DNA of 64,000 bases from an uncultured Pelagibacteraceae bacterium (GTDB lineage Bacteria > Pseudomonadota > Alphaproteobacteria > Pelagibacterales > Pelagibacteraceae). How positions within the stretch are numbered: the stretch's first letter is position 1; the number at the start of each line of letters is the position of its first letter. The stretch covers positions 1 to 64,000 of the forward strand of contig CACFLX010000001.1 in assembly GCA_902567235.1 (NCBI GenBank), in the 5' to 3' direction. The translations under genes and the position numbers were made by a program. This document shows, one piece after another, positions 1 to 9,309 of this stretch. The notes under the pieces were generated by a model. That model was not told where the DNA came from. It ran no database searches and was given only the letters and a program-made list of their open reading frames with translations.

Positions 1-728
1 AAAAAATTATCAGTAAATTCTGTTTCACCTGTTACATTTTCAGGAGTTAGTTTTATTAAAGATATATCTATTTTATCTACTAAAAATAATTCCTTATTTT
101 CATTAATATGTTTTTCTATATCATTAGCACTAATGTCACTTTTGCTTATGTATATTGAATTTAAATCTATAAAATCAATTTCAAGAATTTTTGATTGTTC
201 TTTATAATTTTTATTAATTAAAAAATAAGGCGATTTAATTCCACCACCAATGTATGTAAATAATTTTTTCTTTAGTTCATTGTCTTTTATGTTTTTTTCA
301 AAGTTTACAGAAGATAAATTATTTTCCAGTAAGAATTTTTCATATTTAGTTCTAGAAAATTTATTATTATCGTCATGAAAAGATTTTTGATTTTTTATTT
401 TTTTAGCTAGTATTTTGTCAGATATATAAATTTTTAATTCATTAATTTCTATATCAACAAGCGATGTTGAAACAAGTTGTGCCAAAAGTTGTTCAAGAAT
501 ATCGTTGTTAATATTCTCTCTTAATACTTCAGTGCTTATTTTTGAATTATTTACAAAATCCGCAAAATCCTTTGTTGATACATTATGATCATTTATTTTA
601 GCAATACTATTCATATTGCCTCCGCTGAAAACACTTCCCATTCCCCAAAAAACAAATGGTATAATTATTATACCAACAAGAACGCCAGCAAGCTTTCCTT
701 TAGAAAAATTTCTTAGTTTATTTAACAT
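1..728 (-). CDS. ppiD: PpiD/SurA-type periplasmic peptidyl-prolyl isomerase, N-terminal part (runs off the window)
   Basis: Not in the ORF track because it has no stop inside the window. Reading the minus strand from the ATG at 728 gives a short basic N-terminus (MLNKLRNFSKGK), one membrane anchor at about residues 12-32 ending in FVFWGMGSVF, then a periplasmic stretch that looks like the SurA/PpiD N-terminal chaperone domain (AKINDHNVSTKDFADFV). About 242 residues are present; the parvulin PPIase domain would lie beyond position 1. In the family these inner-membrane-anchored foldases help proteins leaving the Sec channel fold. It diverges from tpiA, with 56 bp between the two starts. The family assignment is good; PpiD rather than a sibling is inferred from the membrane anchor. 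Confidence 0.75.
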   Translation of the reverse strand, partial: MLNKLRNFSKGKLAGVLVGIIIIPFVFWGMGSVFSGGNMNSIAKINDHNVSTKDFADFVNNSKISTEVLRENINNDILEQLLAQLVSTSLVDIEINELKIYISDKILAKKIKNQKSFHDDNNKFSRTKYEKFLLENNLSSVNFEKNIKDNELKKKLFTYIGGGIKSPYFLINKNYKEQSKILEIDFIDLNSIYISKSDISANDIEKHINENKELFLVDKIDISLIKLTPENVTGETEFTDNF

Positions 729-784
729 ATAGTTTTAATTTTATTGATCTATAAAAAACAAACCTATAAATTAAATTTAAGTTA

Positions 785-1534
785 ATGACAAATAATATGT
801 TTTTTATTGCAAATTGGAAAATGTTTGGTGATTTTAAGTCAGTAAATTCTGTAAAAAAAGTGATTAAACTTTCTAAGATTAAAAAATATAAAAAAGCGCA
901 AATTATTTATTGTCCACCTTTTACATTAATTGATAGATTTTTAAATTTAGTTAAGAATTCTAAAATCACTGTGGGTGCTCAAAATTGTCATTATTCGGAA
1001 AAACCAGGTCCATTTACAGGATCTATAAATTCTGATTTAATAAAATCTAGTGGAGCAAAATATGTTATCATTGGTCATTCAGAAAATAGAGTTACAGGTG
1101 ATACTAATCAAATTATAAATCTTAAAATAAAGTCTGCACTCAAAAAAAAGTTAAAAGTTATCTATTGCATTGGAGAAACCTTAAATGAAAAAAAAAAAAA
1201 TAAAACAAACTTAATTTTAAGATCTCAAATAATTCATGGTCTTAAAAATATTAAAAAAAATAATAGTATAATTTTTGCATATGAGCCTGTTTGGTCTATA
1301 GGAACTGGCATTATTCCAAAAATTAATAATTTAGAAAAACAAATCTATGATATTAAAAATATGATATTCAAATTTTGGAAATTAAAAAATCCTAAAATAA
1401 TTTATGGTGGTTCCGTTAATTCTAAAAATATAAGTGAATTGAATAAAATCAGCTCAATCAATGGTTTTTTGGTTGGTGGTGCATCTCAAAATTCTAAGAA
1501 TTTTATTGATATCATAAAAAAAACTATTAATTAG
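785..1534 (+). CDS. tpiA: Triosephosphate isomerase
   Basis: Interconverts dihydroxyacetone phosphate and glyceraldehyde 3-phosphate in cytoplasmic glycolysis/gluconeogenesis. The 249 residues span a normal single-domain TIM barrel. Visible active-site parts are Asn10-Trp-Lys12, His98 in IIGHSENR, and the signature AYEPVWSIGTG with catalytic Glu167. The phosphate-binding glycines are GGS at 208-210 and GG at 231-232. A second ATG four codons downstream (MFFIANWKM) could also serve as start; the upstream one is kept because it gives the fuller length. It heads a rightward run with secG only 5 bp downstream, so the two are probably cotranscribed. Eno lies in the same run, which puts two glycolytic genes together. 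Confidence 0.96.
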   Translation: MTNNMFFIANWKMFGDFKSVNSVKKVIKLSKIKKYKKAQIIYCPPFTLIDRFLNLVKNSKITVGAQNCHYSEKPGPFTGSINSDLIKSSGAKYVIIGHSENRVTGDTNQIINLKIKSALKKKLKVIYCIGETLNEKKKNKTNLILRSQIIHGLKNIKKNNSIIFAYEPVWSIGTGIIPKINNLEKQIYDIKNMIFKFWKLKNPKIIYGGSVNSKNISELNKISSINGFLVGGASQNSKNFIDIIKKTIN

Positions 1535-1539
1535 TCATC

Positions 1540-1842
1540 ATGGAAAATATATTATTGGTAATAAATATAATACTTGCAATTTTGCTTGTAGTATTTGTTC
1601 TGCTTCAAAAATCTGAAGGAGGCGCATTAGGAATTGGTGTTTCCCAAGACAATTTTATGTTTTCAAGATCTGCTGGTAATTTTTTAACAAAAGCTACCTC
1701 AATCATTGCAGTATTATTTATAATATGTAGCCTTGGTTTAACAATTATTTCTAGAGGTGAAATTGAGCCGACATCATCTGTATTAGATAAAACTGAAGAA
1801 AATACTGATGAAGCACCAAAAATTCCTGAAAATAATAATTAA
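1540..1842 (+). CDS. secG: Preprotein translocase subunit SecG
   Basis: Small inner-membrane subunit of the SecYEG channel that assists SecA-driven export. The 100 residues show the family layout: a first membrane helix at about 3-23, a cytoplasmic loop with the SecG signature (LLQKSEGGALGIGVSQDNFMF, here cited in part as QKSEGGALG), a second helix at about 53-70, and a hydrophilic acidic tail. The sequence FSRSAGNFLTKAT between the helices is also typical. It sits between tpiA and pyrG, the usual alphaproteobacterial order. Other Sec components in the window are yajC and secDF near 57-59.7 kb. Confidence 0.93.
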   Translation: MENILLVINIILAILLVVFVLLQKSEGGALGIGVSQDNFMFSRSAGNFLTKATSIIAVLFIICSLGLTIISRGEIEPTSSVLDKTEENTDEAPKIPENNN

Positions 1843-1882
1843 TACTTTCATTTTTTATAAACTATGATTATAAAGTAATTCC

Positions 1883-3496
1883 ATGGCGCGATATATATTC
1901 GTTACTGGCGGCGTGGTTTCATCTTTAGGAAAAGGATTATCATCAGCATCATTAGCTTATTTACTAAAATCTCAAGGCTATAAAGTAAGAATAAGGAAAA
2001 TGGATCCATACCTAAATGTTGATCCTGGCACAATGAGCCCATTTCAACATGGGGAAGTTTTTGTTACAGATGATGGAGCTGAAACAGATTTAGACCTCGG
2101 ACACTACGAAAGATTTACTAATATATCAGCAAAAAAATCTGACAATATTACAACTGGAAAAATATACAGCGATATAATTAAAAAAGAACGTAAGGGTAAA
2201 TATTTAGGAAAAACAGTTCAAGTAATACCACATGTTACTGACAGAATAAGAGAATTTATAAAAGGTGACATAACTAATGAAGATTTTGTTATATGTGAAA
2301 TTGGAGGTACAGTAGGTGATATTGAAAGTTTACCTTTTGTTGAAGCTATAAGACAATTTTCAAATTATGTCGGAAGAAGTAAAAGTTTATTTATACATTT
2401 AACGTTTGTACCATTTTTAAAATCATCAGATGAAATTAAAACTAAACCAACACAACATTCTGTAAAAGAATTAAGAAGCCTGGGTATACAACCTGATATT
2501 ATTATTTGTAGATCTCAAAAATCTATTCCATTAGATCAAAGGAAAAAAATATCACTATTTTGCAATGTTTCAATAGATAACGTTATAGAAACGGTTGATG
2601 TAAGAACTATTTATGAAGCCCCAATAAGTTTTTATAATGAAAAATTAGACAAACAGGTATTAAATTATTTTAAATTAAAACCTAGAAAAAAAGTCAACCT
2701 GCTACCTTGGAAAAAAATTACCCAAACTGTTTTAAGTACAAAAAAAATAGTAAATATTGCTATTATAGGTAAATATGTAAATTTAAAAGATGCATATAAA
2801 TCTTTAGATGAAGCACTTATTCATGGTGGAATTAATAATAACGTAAAAGTCAACTTGATTAGAGTTGAATCTGATAAATTAAAACCTAACCAAATTAATA
2901 AAATTTTAAAAAATGTATCTGGTATTTTAATACCTGGTGGTTTTGGAAAAAGAGGCACCGAAGGAAAAATATCAGCTATCAACTATGCTAGAAAAAATAA
3001 AATTCCATTCCTAGGTATATGCTTTGGCATGCAAATGGCTGTTATTGAATTTGCAAGAAACTCTTTAAAAATCAAAAATGCTGGATCCACTGAATTAGAT
3101 AAAAATTGTTACCCAGTGATTGGTTTATTAAATGAGTGGAATAAAAATGGCAAATTAATAAAAGGAACAAATAAAGATTTAGGAGGAACAATGAGATTAG
3201 GTCTTTATGAAGCTAAATTAAGACATAATTCATTGATAGAAAAAATATATAAATCAAAATCTATATTTGAAAGACATAGACATAGGTATGAAGTGAATTT
3301 TAATTTAAAAAATAAATTTGAAAATAAAGGAATGATTTTTTCAGGGATGTCTCCAGATAATAAATTACCTGAGATTATTGAACTTGAGAATCATCCTTGG
3401 TTTATAGGTGTTCAATATCATCCTGAATTTAAATCTAGACCTTTGTCTCCACATCCTTTATTCTCATCATTTATTAAGGCTGCAAAATTCTATTAA
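1883..3496 (+). CDS. pyrG: CTP synthase (glutamine-hydrolysing)
   Basis: Makes CTP from UTP, ATP and glutamine, the last step of pyrimidine nucleotide synthesis. The 537 residues hold an N-terminal amidoligase domain with the P-loop region TGGVVSSLGKG (residues 8-18) and MDPYLNVDPGTMSPFQHGE (40-58). A class I glutamine amidotransferase domain starts near residue 290; its nucleophile is Cys380 in GICFGMQ, with the His-Glu pair in QYHPEF near the C-terminus. Length is normal. The stop TAA shares its last base with the kdsA ATG (TAATG), implying translational coupling. Confidence 0.97.
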   Translation: MARYIFVTGGVVSSLGKGLSSASLAYLLKSQGYKVRIRKMDPYLNVDPGTMSPFQHGEVFVTDDGAETDLDLGHYERFTNISAKKSDNITTGKIYSDIIKKERKGKYLGKTVQVIPHVTDRIREFIKGDITNEDFVICEIGGTVGDIESLPFVEAIRQFSNYVGRSKSLFIHLTFVPFLKSSDEIKTKPTQHSVKELRSLGIQPDIIICRSQKSIPLDQRKKISLFCNVSIDNVIETVDVRTIYEAPISFYNEKLDKQVLNYFKLKPRKKVNLLPWKKITQTVLSTKKIVNIAIIGKYVNLKDAYKSLDEALIHGGINNNVKVNLIRVESDKLKPNQINKILKNVSGILIPGGFGKRGTEGKISAINYARKNKIPFLGICFGMQMAVIEFARNSLKIKNAGSTELDKNCYPVIGLLNEWNKNGKLIKGTNKDLGGTMRLGLYEAKLRHNSLIEKIYKSKSIFERHRHRYEVNFNLKNKFENKGMIFSGMSPDNKLPEIIELENHPWFIGVQYHPEFKSRPLSPHPLFSSFIKAAKFY

Positions 3497-4320
3497 TGTT
3501 AAATAAAATAGTTAAATGTAATAATTTAGAAATATCTAATAACAAAAAAATAACTCTCATCTCTGGACCTTGTCAACTTGAGTCAGAACAGCACGCTATG
3601 GATATGGCAGGTAAAATTAGAGAAATTGCTTCAAAGTTTCAAATTGGATTTATTTATAAAACTTCATTCGATAAAGCAAACAGAACTAGTCTTAAAGGTC
3701 AAAGAGGAGCTGGACTAGATGCATCATTGCCTGTTTTCGATAAGATTAGAAAAGAATTAAAAATTCCAGTATTAACTGATATCCATAACCCCGAACAATG
3801 CACCATTGTATCTAAACATGTTGACGTATTGCAAATTCCTGCTTTTTTGTGTCGTCAAACTGATTTGTTAATTGCTGCTGCTAAAACTAATAAAATTATT
3901 AATGTTAAAAAAGGTCAATTCTTAGCGCCATGGGACATGGTTAATGTAACAAAAAAAATTTCTGAATCTGGTAATGAAAATATTCTAGTTACTGAAAGAG
4001 GAGCTAGCTTTGGATACAATACGCTAGTCTCTGATATGAGATCGATACCTATAATGGCAAAAAATGGTTATCCAATAGTATTCGATGGAACTCACTCAGT
4101 ACAACAACCTGGAGGACTTGGAGAAAAAAGTGGAGGACAAAGAGAATTTGTAGAATATTTATCAAGAGCCGCAACTGCAGTTGGAATAGCTGCAATTTTT
4201 TTAGAAACACACCAAGATCCAGATAACGCTCCATCTGATGGGCCAAACATGGTCCCATTGAATAAATTAGAAAGTTTAATTTCTCAAATAGTTGAAATTG
4301 ATAATCTCGTTAAAAAATAA
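3496..4320 (+). CDS. kdsA: 3-deoxy-8-phosphooctulonate synthase (KDO-8-P synthase)
   Basis: Condenses phosphoenolpyruvate with arabinose 5-phosphate to give KDO-8-phosphate, the precursor of the inner-core sugar of lipopolysaccharide. Family motifs include SGPCQLES (residues 23-30), YKTSFDKANRTS, ERGASFGYNTLVSDMRS and FDGTHSVQQPGG. Cys26 in GPCQLES, together with the His, Glu and Asp of the later motifs (LETHQDPDNAPSDGPN), points to the metal-dependent class, since metal-independent enzymes such as that of E. coli carry Asn there. It overlaps pyrG and eno by one base each, as part of a tightly coupled run. Confidence 0.95.
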   Translation: MLNKIVKCNNLEISNNKKITLISGPCQLESEQHAMDMAGKIREIASKFQIGFIYKTSFDKANRTSLKGQRGAGLDASLPVFDKIRKELKIPVLTDIHNPEQCTIVSKHVDVLQIPAFLCRQTDLLIAAAKTNKIINVKKGQFLAPWDMVNVTKKISESGNENILVTERGASFGYNTLVSDMRSIPIMAKNGYPIVFDGTHSVQQPGGLGEKSGGQREFVEYLSRAATAVGIAAIFLETHQDPDNAPSDGPNMVPLNKLESLISQIVEIDNLVKK

Positions 4321-5579
4321 TGAGCAAAATAACAAAAGTTATAGCTAGACAAGTCTATGATAGTAGGGGGAACCCTACAATTGAAGCAGAAGTTTTTGCA
4401 AATAACATGAAAGCAAGAGCAATTTGCCCATCAGGTGCTTCAACTGGATCTCATGAAGCTTATGAAAAAAGGGATACTTCTAACAAGAAATATTTAGGAA
4501 AAAGCGTTTTAAAACCTGTTTCATTAATTAATAAAATAATTTCAAAAAAATTAAAAAATCAAAATATACATGATCAAGAAAAAATTGATTATCTATTAAT
4601 CAATCTTGATGGAACCAAACAAAAGAAAAAATTTGGGGCAAATGCACTATTAGCAGTTTCAATGGCAGTTAAAAAATTGTCTGCACGAATTAAAAAAACT
4701 CCACTTTATAAAACTTTCTTAATTAAAAATCAGTTCATGTTACCTTACCCTTTAATGAATGTTATTAACGGTGGAGCTCACGCAAACAATGGTCTTAGAA
4801 TTCAAGAATTTATGATCAGACCAGATAAGGCCAATTCAATAAAAGAAGCAATAAGAATGTGTTTTTTGGTAATTAATAATTTAAAAATATTACTAAAACA
4901 AAAAGGAGAGTCCACATCAGTAGGTGACGAAGGTGGTTTTGCCCCAATGATAAATGACAATGAGAAAGCGTTAAAATTAATTGTTAATGCTATACGAAAA
5001 GCAGGGTTTAAAAATGGAAAAGATATATCTATTTGCCTTGATGTTGCAGCGAACGAATTATTTAAAAAAAAAAAATACTCAATTCACTCCAAAAAATTTA
5101 TTAATGTTGATAAAACAATAAATGGATATTTAAAATTAATAAAAAAATATAAAATTAAATCTATCGAAGATCCTTTTTCCGAAGATGATTGGATAGCTTG
5201 GAATAAATTAATGAAAAAAACCAATAAAAATACTCAAATAGTAGGTGATGACCTATATGTAACTAACCTAGAAAGATTAAAAATTGGTTTTTTAAACAAA
5301 TCTTCTAATTCAATACTAATAAAACTTAATCAAATTGGTACTGTAACAGAAACATTGGAAGTAATTAAATTTGCTCAGTTAATTGGATTTAGCACTATTA
5401 TATCTCATAGATCGGGAGAAAGTGAAGATACATTCATTTCTGATTTGGCCGTGGGTACGAATTCTAATCAAATTAAAACTGGGTCATTAGCTCGTTCTGA
5501 AAGAGTGGCTAAATACAATCAACTTATAAGAATAGAAGAGAAACTTGGAAAATCTGCAAAAATGAATAAAATCAATTAA
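4320..5579 (+). CDS. eno: Enolase
   Basis: Converts 2-phosphoglycerate to phosphoenolpyruvate. The 419 residues cover the complete family length. Visible motifs are the N-terminal RQVYDSRGNPTIEAEV with the SGASTGSHEA loop, VINGGAHANNGLRIQEFM, GDEGGFAP, the metal-site strand SIEDPFSEDDW, QIVGDDLYVTN, the catalytic lysine strand LIKLNQIGT and the C-terminal SHRSGESED loop. Phosphoenolpyruvate is a substrate of the preceding gene product KdsA. One-base overlaps with kdsA upstream and ftsB downstream. Confidence 0.97.
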   Translation: MSKITKVIARQVYDSRGNPTIEAEVFANNMKARAICPSGASTGSHEAYEKRDTSNKKYLGKSVLKPVSLINKIISKKLKNQNIHDQEKIDYLLINLDGTKQKKKFGANALLAVSMAVKKLSARIKKTPLYKTFLIKNQFMLPYPLMNVINGGAHANNGLRIQEFMIRPDKANSIKEAIRMCFLVINNLKILLKQKGESTSVGDEGGFAPMINDNEKALKLIVNAIRKAGFKNGKDISICLDVAANELFKKKKYSIHSKKFINVDKTINGYLKLIKKYKIKSIEDPFSEDDWIAWNKLMKKTNKNTQIVGDDLYVTNLERLKIGFLNKSSNSILIKLNQIGTVTETLEVIKFAQLIGFSTIISHRSGESEDTFISDLAVGTNSNQIKTGSLARSERVAKYNQLIRIEEKLGKSAKMNKIN

Positions 5580-5881
5580 TGTTAGCTAAAATAAAAAAAA
5601 ATTATTTTATACTAATATCTACAATATTATTTTTATATTTTTTTTTCAATCTTTTAGATGGTGAAAGAGGCCTAGTTTCTTATTTTGAAAAAAAAGAATT
5701 ACTTAAACAATTAAAAAATGAAAAAATTAATGTGTCAAATAAAATAAATAAATTAGAAATTAAAAACTCACTTTTAACAAATAATTTAGATTTAGATTAT
5801 ATAGAAACTTTAATAAGACAAAAATTTTTATTTGGAAAAGAAAATGAAAAAATTTATATAGTTAAAAGTAATGAAGATTAG
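5579..5881 (+). CDS. ftsB: Septum formation initiator FtsB/DivIC family
   Basis: Small bitopic division protein that, in the family, links FtsL and FtsQ in the divisome. The 100 residues show a short cytoplasmic N-terminus, one membrane helix at about 9-27, and a coiled coil from about 38 to 62 ([23 protein letters not shown]). It ends with a conserved-looking segment ([20 protein letters not shown]), matching the usual 'E..AR..L.....E' tail. The position after eno is the common alphaproteobacterial one. Its last 11 bases overlap lipA. Confidence 0.85.
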   Translation: MLAKIKKNYFILISTILFLYFFFNLLDGERGLVSYFEKKELLKQLKNEKINVSNKINKLEIKNSLLTNNLDLDYIETLIRQKFLFGKENEKIYIVKSNED

Positions 5882-6809
5882 ACACCCAGAAAAAGTTAAC
5901 AAACCCATCAACCCAATAAAAAAAAAACCATATTGGATAAGATCTAAGCTTCATAACAGTAAAGAATTTTTTTTAACAAAAACAATAGTAAATAAAAACA
6001 ATTTATCCACTGTTTGTCAGGAAGCAAATTGCCCAAATATAACTGAGTGTTGGAGTAAAAGACATGCTACTTTTTTAATTATGGGCAACATATGCACTCG
6101 TGCTTGTGCATTTTGTGATGTGATAACAGGTAAACCTAAGCCTCTTGATCCATTAGAACCTTATAAAATTGCTAATGCAATCAAAAAATTAAATTTAAAG
6201 CATGCTGTAATTACATCTGTTGATAGGGATGATCTTAACGATGGTGGAGCGAAACATTTTTATGAAGTTATCTTGGAAACAAGAAAGCAAAATCCTAAAA
6301 CTACCATAGAAGTTTTAACTCCTGATTTTTTGAGGAAAGGAGATGCTTATAAAAAAGTTATTAATGCTAAGCCTGATGTCTTTAATCATAATATTGAAAC
6401 AGTTCCTGGTCTTTATAGACAAGTTAGACCTGGATCTAGATATTTTGCTTCACTTGAACTTTTAAAAAATGCAAAAATAATTGATAAAAATATTTTTACT
6501 AAATCTGGTTTAATGGTTGGATTGGGAGAAAATAAAGATGAAATTATTCAAGTTATGGATGATTTAAGAACCGCTGATGTTGATTTTTTAACAATAGGTC
6601 AATACTTACAACCTTCCGGTAAACACCATCCACTTGACAGATATTATGCACCTGAGGAATTTGATGAATTAAAAACTATTGCGATATCAAAAGGTTTTTT
6701 ATTAGTATCTTCAACTCCACTTACTAGATCTTCTTACCATGCTGATGAAGATTTTGCCGTACTTAAAGACAATAGAATAAACCATACTAATGCCCAAAGC
6801 ATCAGTTAA
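5871..6809 (+). CDS. lipA: Lipoyl synthase (radical SAM)
   Basis: Inserts two sulfurs into protein-bound octanoyl groups, making lipoate for 2-oxoacid dehydrogenases and the glycine cleavage system. Both iron-sulfur clusters are accounted for: auxiliary-cluster cysteines 49, 54 and 60 ([12 protein letters not shown]) and radical-SAM cysteines 75, 79 and 82 (CTRACAFC). The C-terminal RSSYHADE holds the conserved serine that ligates the auxiliary cluster. Length of 312 is normal. It overlaps ftsB by 11 bases and the next gene by 20 bases. The pyruvate dehydrogenase genes often found between the division gene and lipA in alphaproteobacteria are not here. Confidence 0.97.
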   Translation: MKIRHPEKVNKPINPIKKKPYWIRSKLHNSKEFFLTKTIVNKNNLSTVCQEANCPNITECWSKRHATFLIMGNICTRACAFCDVITGKPKPLDPLEPYKIANAIKKLNLKHAVITSVDRDDLNDGGAKHFYEVILETRKQNPKTTIEVLTPDFLRKGDAYKKVINAKPDVFNHNIETVPGLYRQVRPGSRYFASLELLKNAKIIDKNIFTKSGLMVGLGENKDEIIQVMDDLRTADVDFLTIGQYLQPSGKHHPLDRYYAPEEFDELKTIAISKGFLLVSSTPLTRSSYHADEDFAVLKDNRINHTNAQSIS

Positions 6810-7239
6810 AAGATTAATCAAATGTAAAAAAGAACATTTAATTGATCTTGTTCTTGATATAGAAAAATATCCTTTATTTGTTCCATTCTGTTTAGATTCA
6901 AAAGTTTATGAAAGAAATGAGAAGGGCGACCTATTATTTATTATTGCGGATTTAACAATTGGAAAAGGTCCTTTTAAAGATACTTATAAAAGTGATGTAA
7001 AATTTAATAAAAAAGACGATTCTATTTACGTAACTAATCTTGATGGTCCTTTAAAATATTTAGAAAATAAATGGCTTTTTATAGAGAATAAGGACATCAC
7101 CGAAGTTTCTTTCGAAGTTGATTTTGAGCTTAAAAATCATTTCTTAAATATTGTTATGACAAAATCCTTTCAATTTGGTTTAGATAAAATAGCTGATGCC
7201 TTTCAAAAAAGAGCAGAGGAGCTATTTAGCAAAACTTAA
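6790..7239 (+). CDS. COQ10/RatA-like START-domain protein
   Basis: The 149 residues resemble the polyketide-cyclase/START family that includes mitochondrial COQ10 and bacterial RatA. The opening [33 protein letters not shown] and the later [12 protein letters not shown] are typical, as is the C-terminal helix [18 protein letters not shown]. Members bind hydrophobic ligands and are thought to help ubiquinone reach respiratory complexes. Its place directly after lipA is usual in alphaproteobacteria. It starts inside lipA (20-base overlap), and its 3' end overlaps the convergent pncC by 18 bases, so no terminator fits between them. Confidence 0.85.
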   Translation: MPKASVKRLIKCKKEHLIDLVLDIEKYPLFVPFCLDSKVYERNEKGDLLFIIADLTIGKGPFKDTYKSDVKFNKKDDSIYVTNLDGPLKYLENKWLFIENKDITEVSFEVDFELKNHFLNIVMTKSFQFGLDKIADAFQKRAEELFSKT

Positions 7240-7695
7240 AATTAAATTTAATGCTTTATTAACAGTAGCCTTTTGAATTAAGCTTCTTTTATTGTTTTTA
7301 AAATAGTTTTTTTTAACTAAAACTTTGTTACCTTTTTTAATACCTATATAAACTAGTCCAATAGGTTTTAGCTTAGTGCCACCTTTGGGTCCAGCAACTC
7401 CAGTTATTGAAACAGAAATATTGGTTTTGCTAATTTTGTTTAAATTTTTAACCATATATAAACAAGTTTCATAACTTACAGCACCATGCTTCATTATTAT
7501 TTTTTTAGGAACTTTAAGAATGTTAATTTTGGCTTGATTTGAATAAGTAACCAATCCAATAGTGAAAATTTTAGACGATCCACTAATAGATGTAATAGAA
7601 CTTGAAAGTAAACCACCTGTGCAAGATTCTGCAAAAGATATTTTTAACCTTCTTTTACTTAATAATTTAACGACACTTTGAGCAAGTTTTTTCAT
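7222..7695 (-). CDS. pncC: CinA C-terminal domain protein, nicotinamide-nucleotide amidase
   Basis: I start this gene at the internal ATG at 7695 (MKKLAQSVVKLL), not at the track start. That ATG overlaps the pgpA stop as ATGA, and the track's extra 18 residues (MCWLICCG...) are out-of-frame pgpA sequence. The resulting 157 residues are a stand-alone CinA C-terminal domain: FAESCTGGLLSSSIT, GLVTYSNQAK, SITGVAGPKGG and PIGLVYIGI. In characterised members this domain deamidates nicotinamide mononucleotide, recycling NMN released by DNA ligase. It is the last gene of a leftward ispDF-pgpA-pncC unit. Confidence 0.88.
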   Translation of the reverse strand: MKKLAQSVVKLLSKRRLKISFAESCTGGLLSSSITSISGSSKIFTIGLVTYSNQAKINILKVPKKIIMKHGAVSYETCLYMVKNLNKISKTNISVSITGVAGPKGGTKLKPIGLVYIGIKKGNKVLVKKNYFKNNKRSLIQKATVNKALNLILSFAK

Positions 7696-8183
7696 GTAGT
7701 AATTACCATATATAAAACAAGTATTGCCACAACATATAAGCCAGCACATACATCATCCATAATAACACCAAAACTATTCTTAAATTTTTTATCATAGTAG
7801 CTAACAGGATAGGGTTTTGCGATGTCAAAAATTCTAAATAATATAAACATTATAAAATAAAAAGTTAAAATCTGACTTACATCTTTTGTTCCTTCATGAG
7901 CTATTTCATAAAGACAAATAGGTATTGATTGACCAATAAATTCATCAATTACAATTTCTTTAGGATCTTTATTATCCAGATTTTTTATAAAAATACTTAT
8001 CGCATAAAGAGAAATTAAAAATATTATTATAACTCCAATTAAAACAAGATTGGGGGAAAGGTCAAATATATGAAATAAAAAAAATAGAAATATGGTTGTT
8101 GCTAATGAAGCATAACTTCCAGGTATTCTTTTTAATTTACCAATTCCAAATAATGTAACAAATAAAAAATTTATATTATTCAT
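7692..8183 (-). CDS. pgpA: Phosphatidylglycerophosphatase A
   Basis: Inner-membrane enzyme that removes the terminal phosphate of phosphatidylglycerophosphate to give phosphatidylglycerol. The 163 residues show several hydrophobic helices and the PgpA pattern: the N-terminal FGIGKLKRIPGSYASLAT, a central EIVIDEFIGQSI, and the C-terminal DIAKPYPVSYYDKKFKNSFGVIMDD. The acidic residues in DEFIG and MDD are the expected metal/catalytic positions. It overlaps ispDF by 8 bases and pncC by 4, so all three are likely translated from one message. Confidence 0.9.
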   Translation of the reverse strand: MNNINFLFVTLFGIGKLKRIPGSYASLATTIFLFFLFHIFDLSPNLVLIGVIIIFLISLYAISIFIKNLDNKDPKEIVIDEFIGQSIPICLYEIAHEGTKDVSQILTFYFIMFILFRIFDIAKPYPVSYYDKKFKNSFGVIMDDVCAGLYVVAILVLYMVITT

Positions 8184-9273
8184 ATTTATTAATTGAGACT
8201 ATGGCTTCACAGGCGATAGCATTTTCTTTTCCAATTAAACCTAATTTTTCTACAGTCTTTCCTTTAAGATTTATAATATTTTTATTTATATTCATTAATG
8301 CAGATAAAGAATTTATAATTTTATTTCTATATTTAGAAACTTTTGGTCTTTCACAGATTAAATTAATATCTAAATTGTTTATATAATAATTATTTTTTTC
8401 CAGAAAAAAAATTATAGGTTTTAGCATCTTTGGAGATCTTATGTTTTTAAATTTATTTTTATTACTTGGGTATATAGATCCAATATCTTTTTTTCTAAGT
8501 GCACCTAATAACGCATCAATAATACAATGAAGTATTACATCTCCATCAGAATGACCCTTTAAACCTGAGTGAAAAGGTATTTTTATACCTCCCAAGTAAA
8601 GTTTTTTATTTTTAACTAATCTATGAATATCAAATCCAATTCCATAAAAGTTTTTGATTTTTTTTACATAAAGATCATTTTTTTTTGTTATTTTTGTATT
8701 TGTTTCTTCTCCTTTTATAAATTTTACTTTTTTATTATTAATTATGAATAAAGCAGATTCATCAGTTACAGAACTTTTATTATTTATTGATAATTGATAT
8801 AAAGTTTTATAATCAAAACACTGTGGTGTTTGTGTTAAAAGAACTTTTTGCCTTTTTAAATTAACTACTTTATTCTTATAAGCATATTTAGTGGAATTAT
8901 TAGTATTTGTAAAAGGTACCACAGCTTTATTTTTGCTTATATATTTTTTTAATTTGTTTAGTAAATTTATAGAAAAGTTTGGTCTTGCAGCATCGTGGAT
9001 AAATACATTTTTAATATTTTTATTTTGCAGATATTTTAAAGCATTTATTGATGAATCTGATCTTTCTTTTCCACCCTTGATAACTTGTACATTAGGTATT
9101 TTAATTTGCTTATTTGTAACAAGTACTATTCTTTTAAATAATTTTGATTTTTTTGCTTTTTCAATTGAATGCATAAATAAAGGTTTGTTTTTATAGTTTA
9201 TAAACTGTTTTTTTTCTTTAGAATTAAAACGTTTACCTTTTCCTGCAGCAAGTAGTATAAAACAATTATTCAT
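8176..9273 (-). CDS. ispDF: Bifunctional IspD/IspF isoprenoid enzyme
   Basis: A fused enzyme for two non-consecutive steps of the methylerythritol phosphate route. The N-terminal half (about 1-210) is the IspD cytidylyltransferase, with the nucleotide loop LLAAGKGKRFNSKEKKQF and FIHDAARPN. The C-terminal half (about 212-365) is the IspF cyclodiphosphate synthase, with the zinc ligands in GIGFDIHRL and HSDGDVILH, then LLGALRKKDIGSIYP and FIGKENAIACEAI-like ends. The fusion is common in alphaproteobacteria. The start lies 36 bp from the divergent ntrY, so that gap must hold promoters for both directions or one lies inside a gene. Confidence 0.95.
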   Translation of the reverse strand: MNNCFILLAAGKGKRFNSKEKKQFINYKNKPLFMHSIEKAKKSKLFKRIVLVTNKQIKIPNVQVIKGGKERSDSSINALKYLQNKNIKNVFIHDAARPNFSINLLNKLKKYISKNKAVVPFTNTNNSTKYAYKNKVVNLKRQKVLLTQTPQCFDYKTLYQLSINNKSSVTDESALFIINNKKVKFIKGEETNTKITKKNDLYVKKIKNFYGIGFDIHRLVKNKKLYLGGIKIPFHSGLKGHSDGDVILHCIIDALLGALRKKDIGSIYPSNKNKFKNIRSPKMLKPIIFFLEKNNYYINNLDINLICERPKVSKYRNKIINSLSALMNINKNIINLKGKTVEKLGLIGKENAIACEAIVSINKYE

Positions 9274-9309
9274 GTATTATTTTTTCTAATTTTTATATAT
9301 TTTTAGTTT

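Noticed and set aside
7696-7749. Longer N-terminus of pncC in the ORF track
   Set aside because: The extra residues are out-of-frame pgpA sequence; the family start MKKLAQ... is at 7695 with an ATGA overlap.
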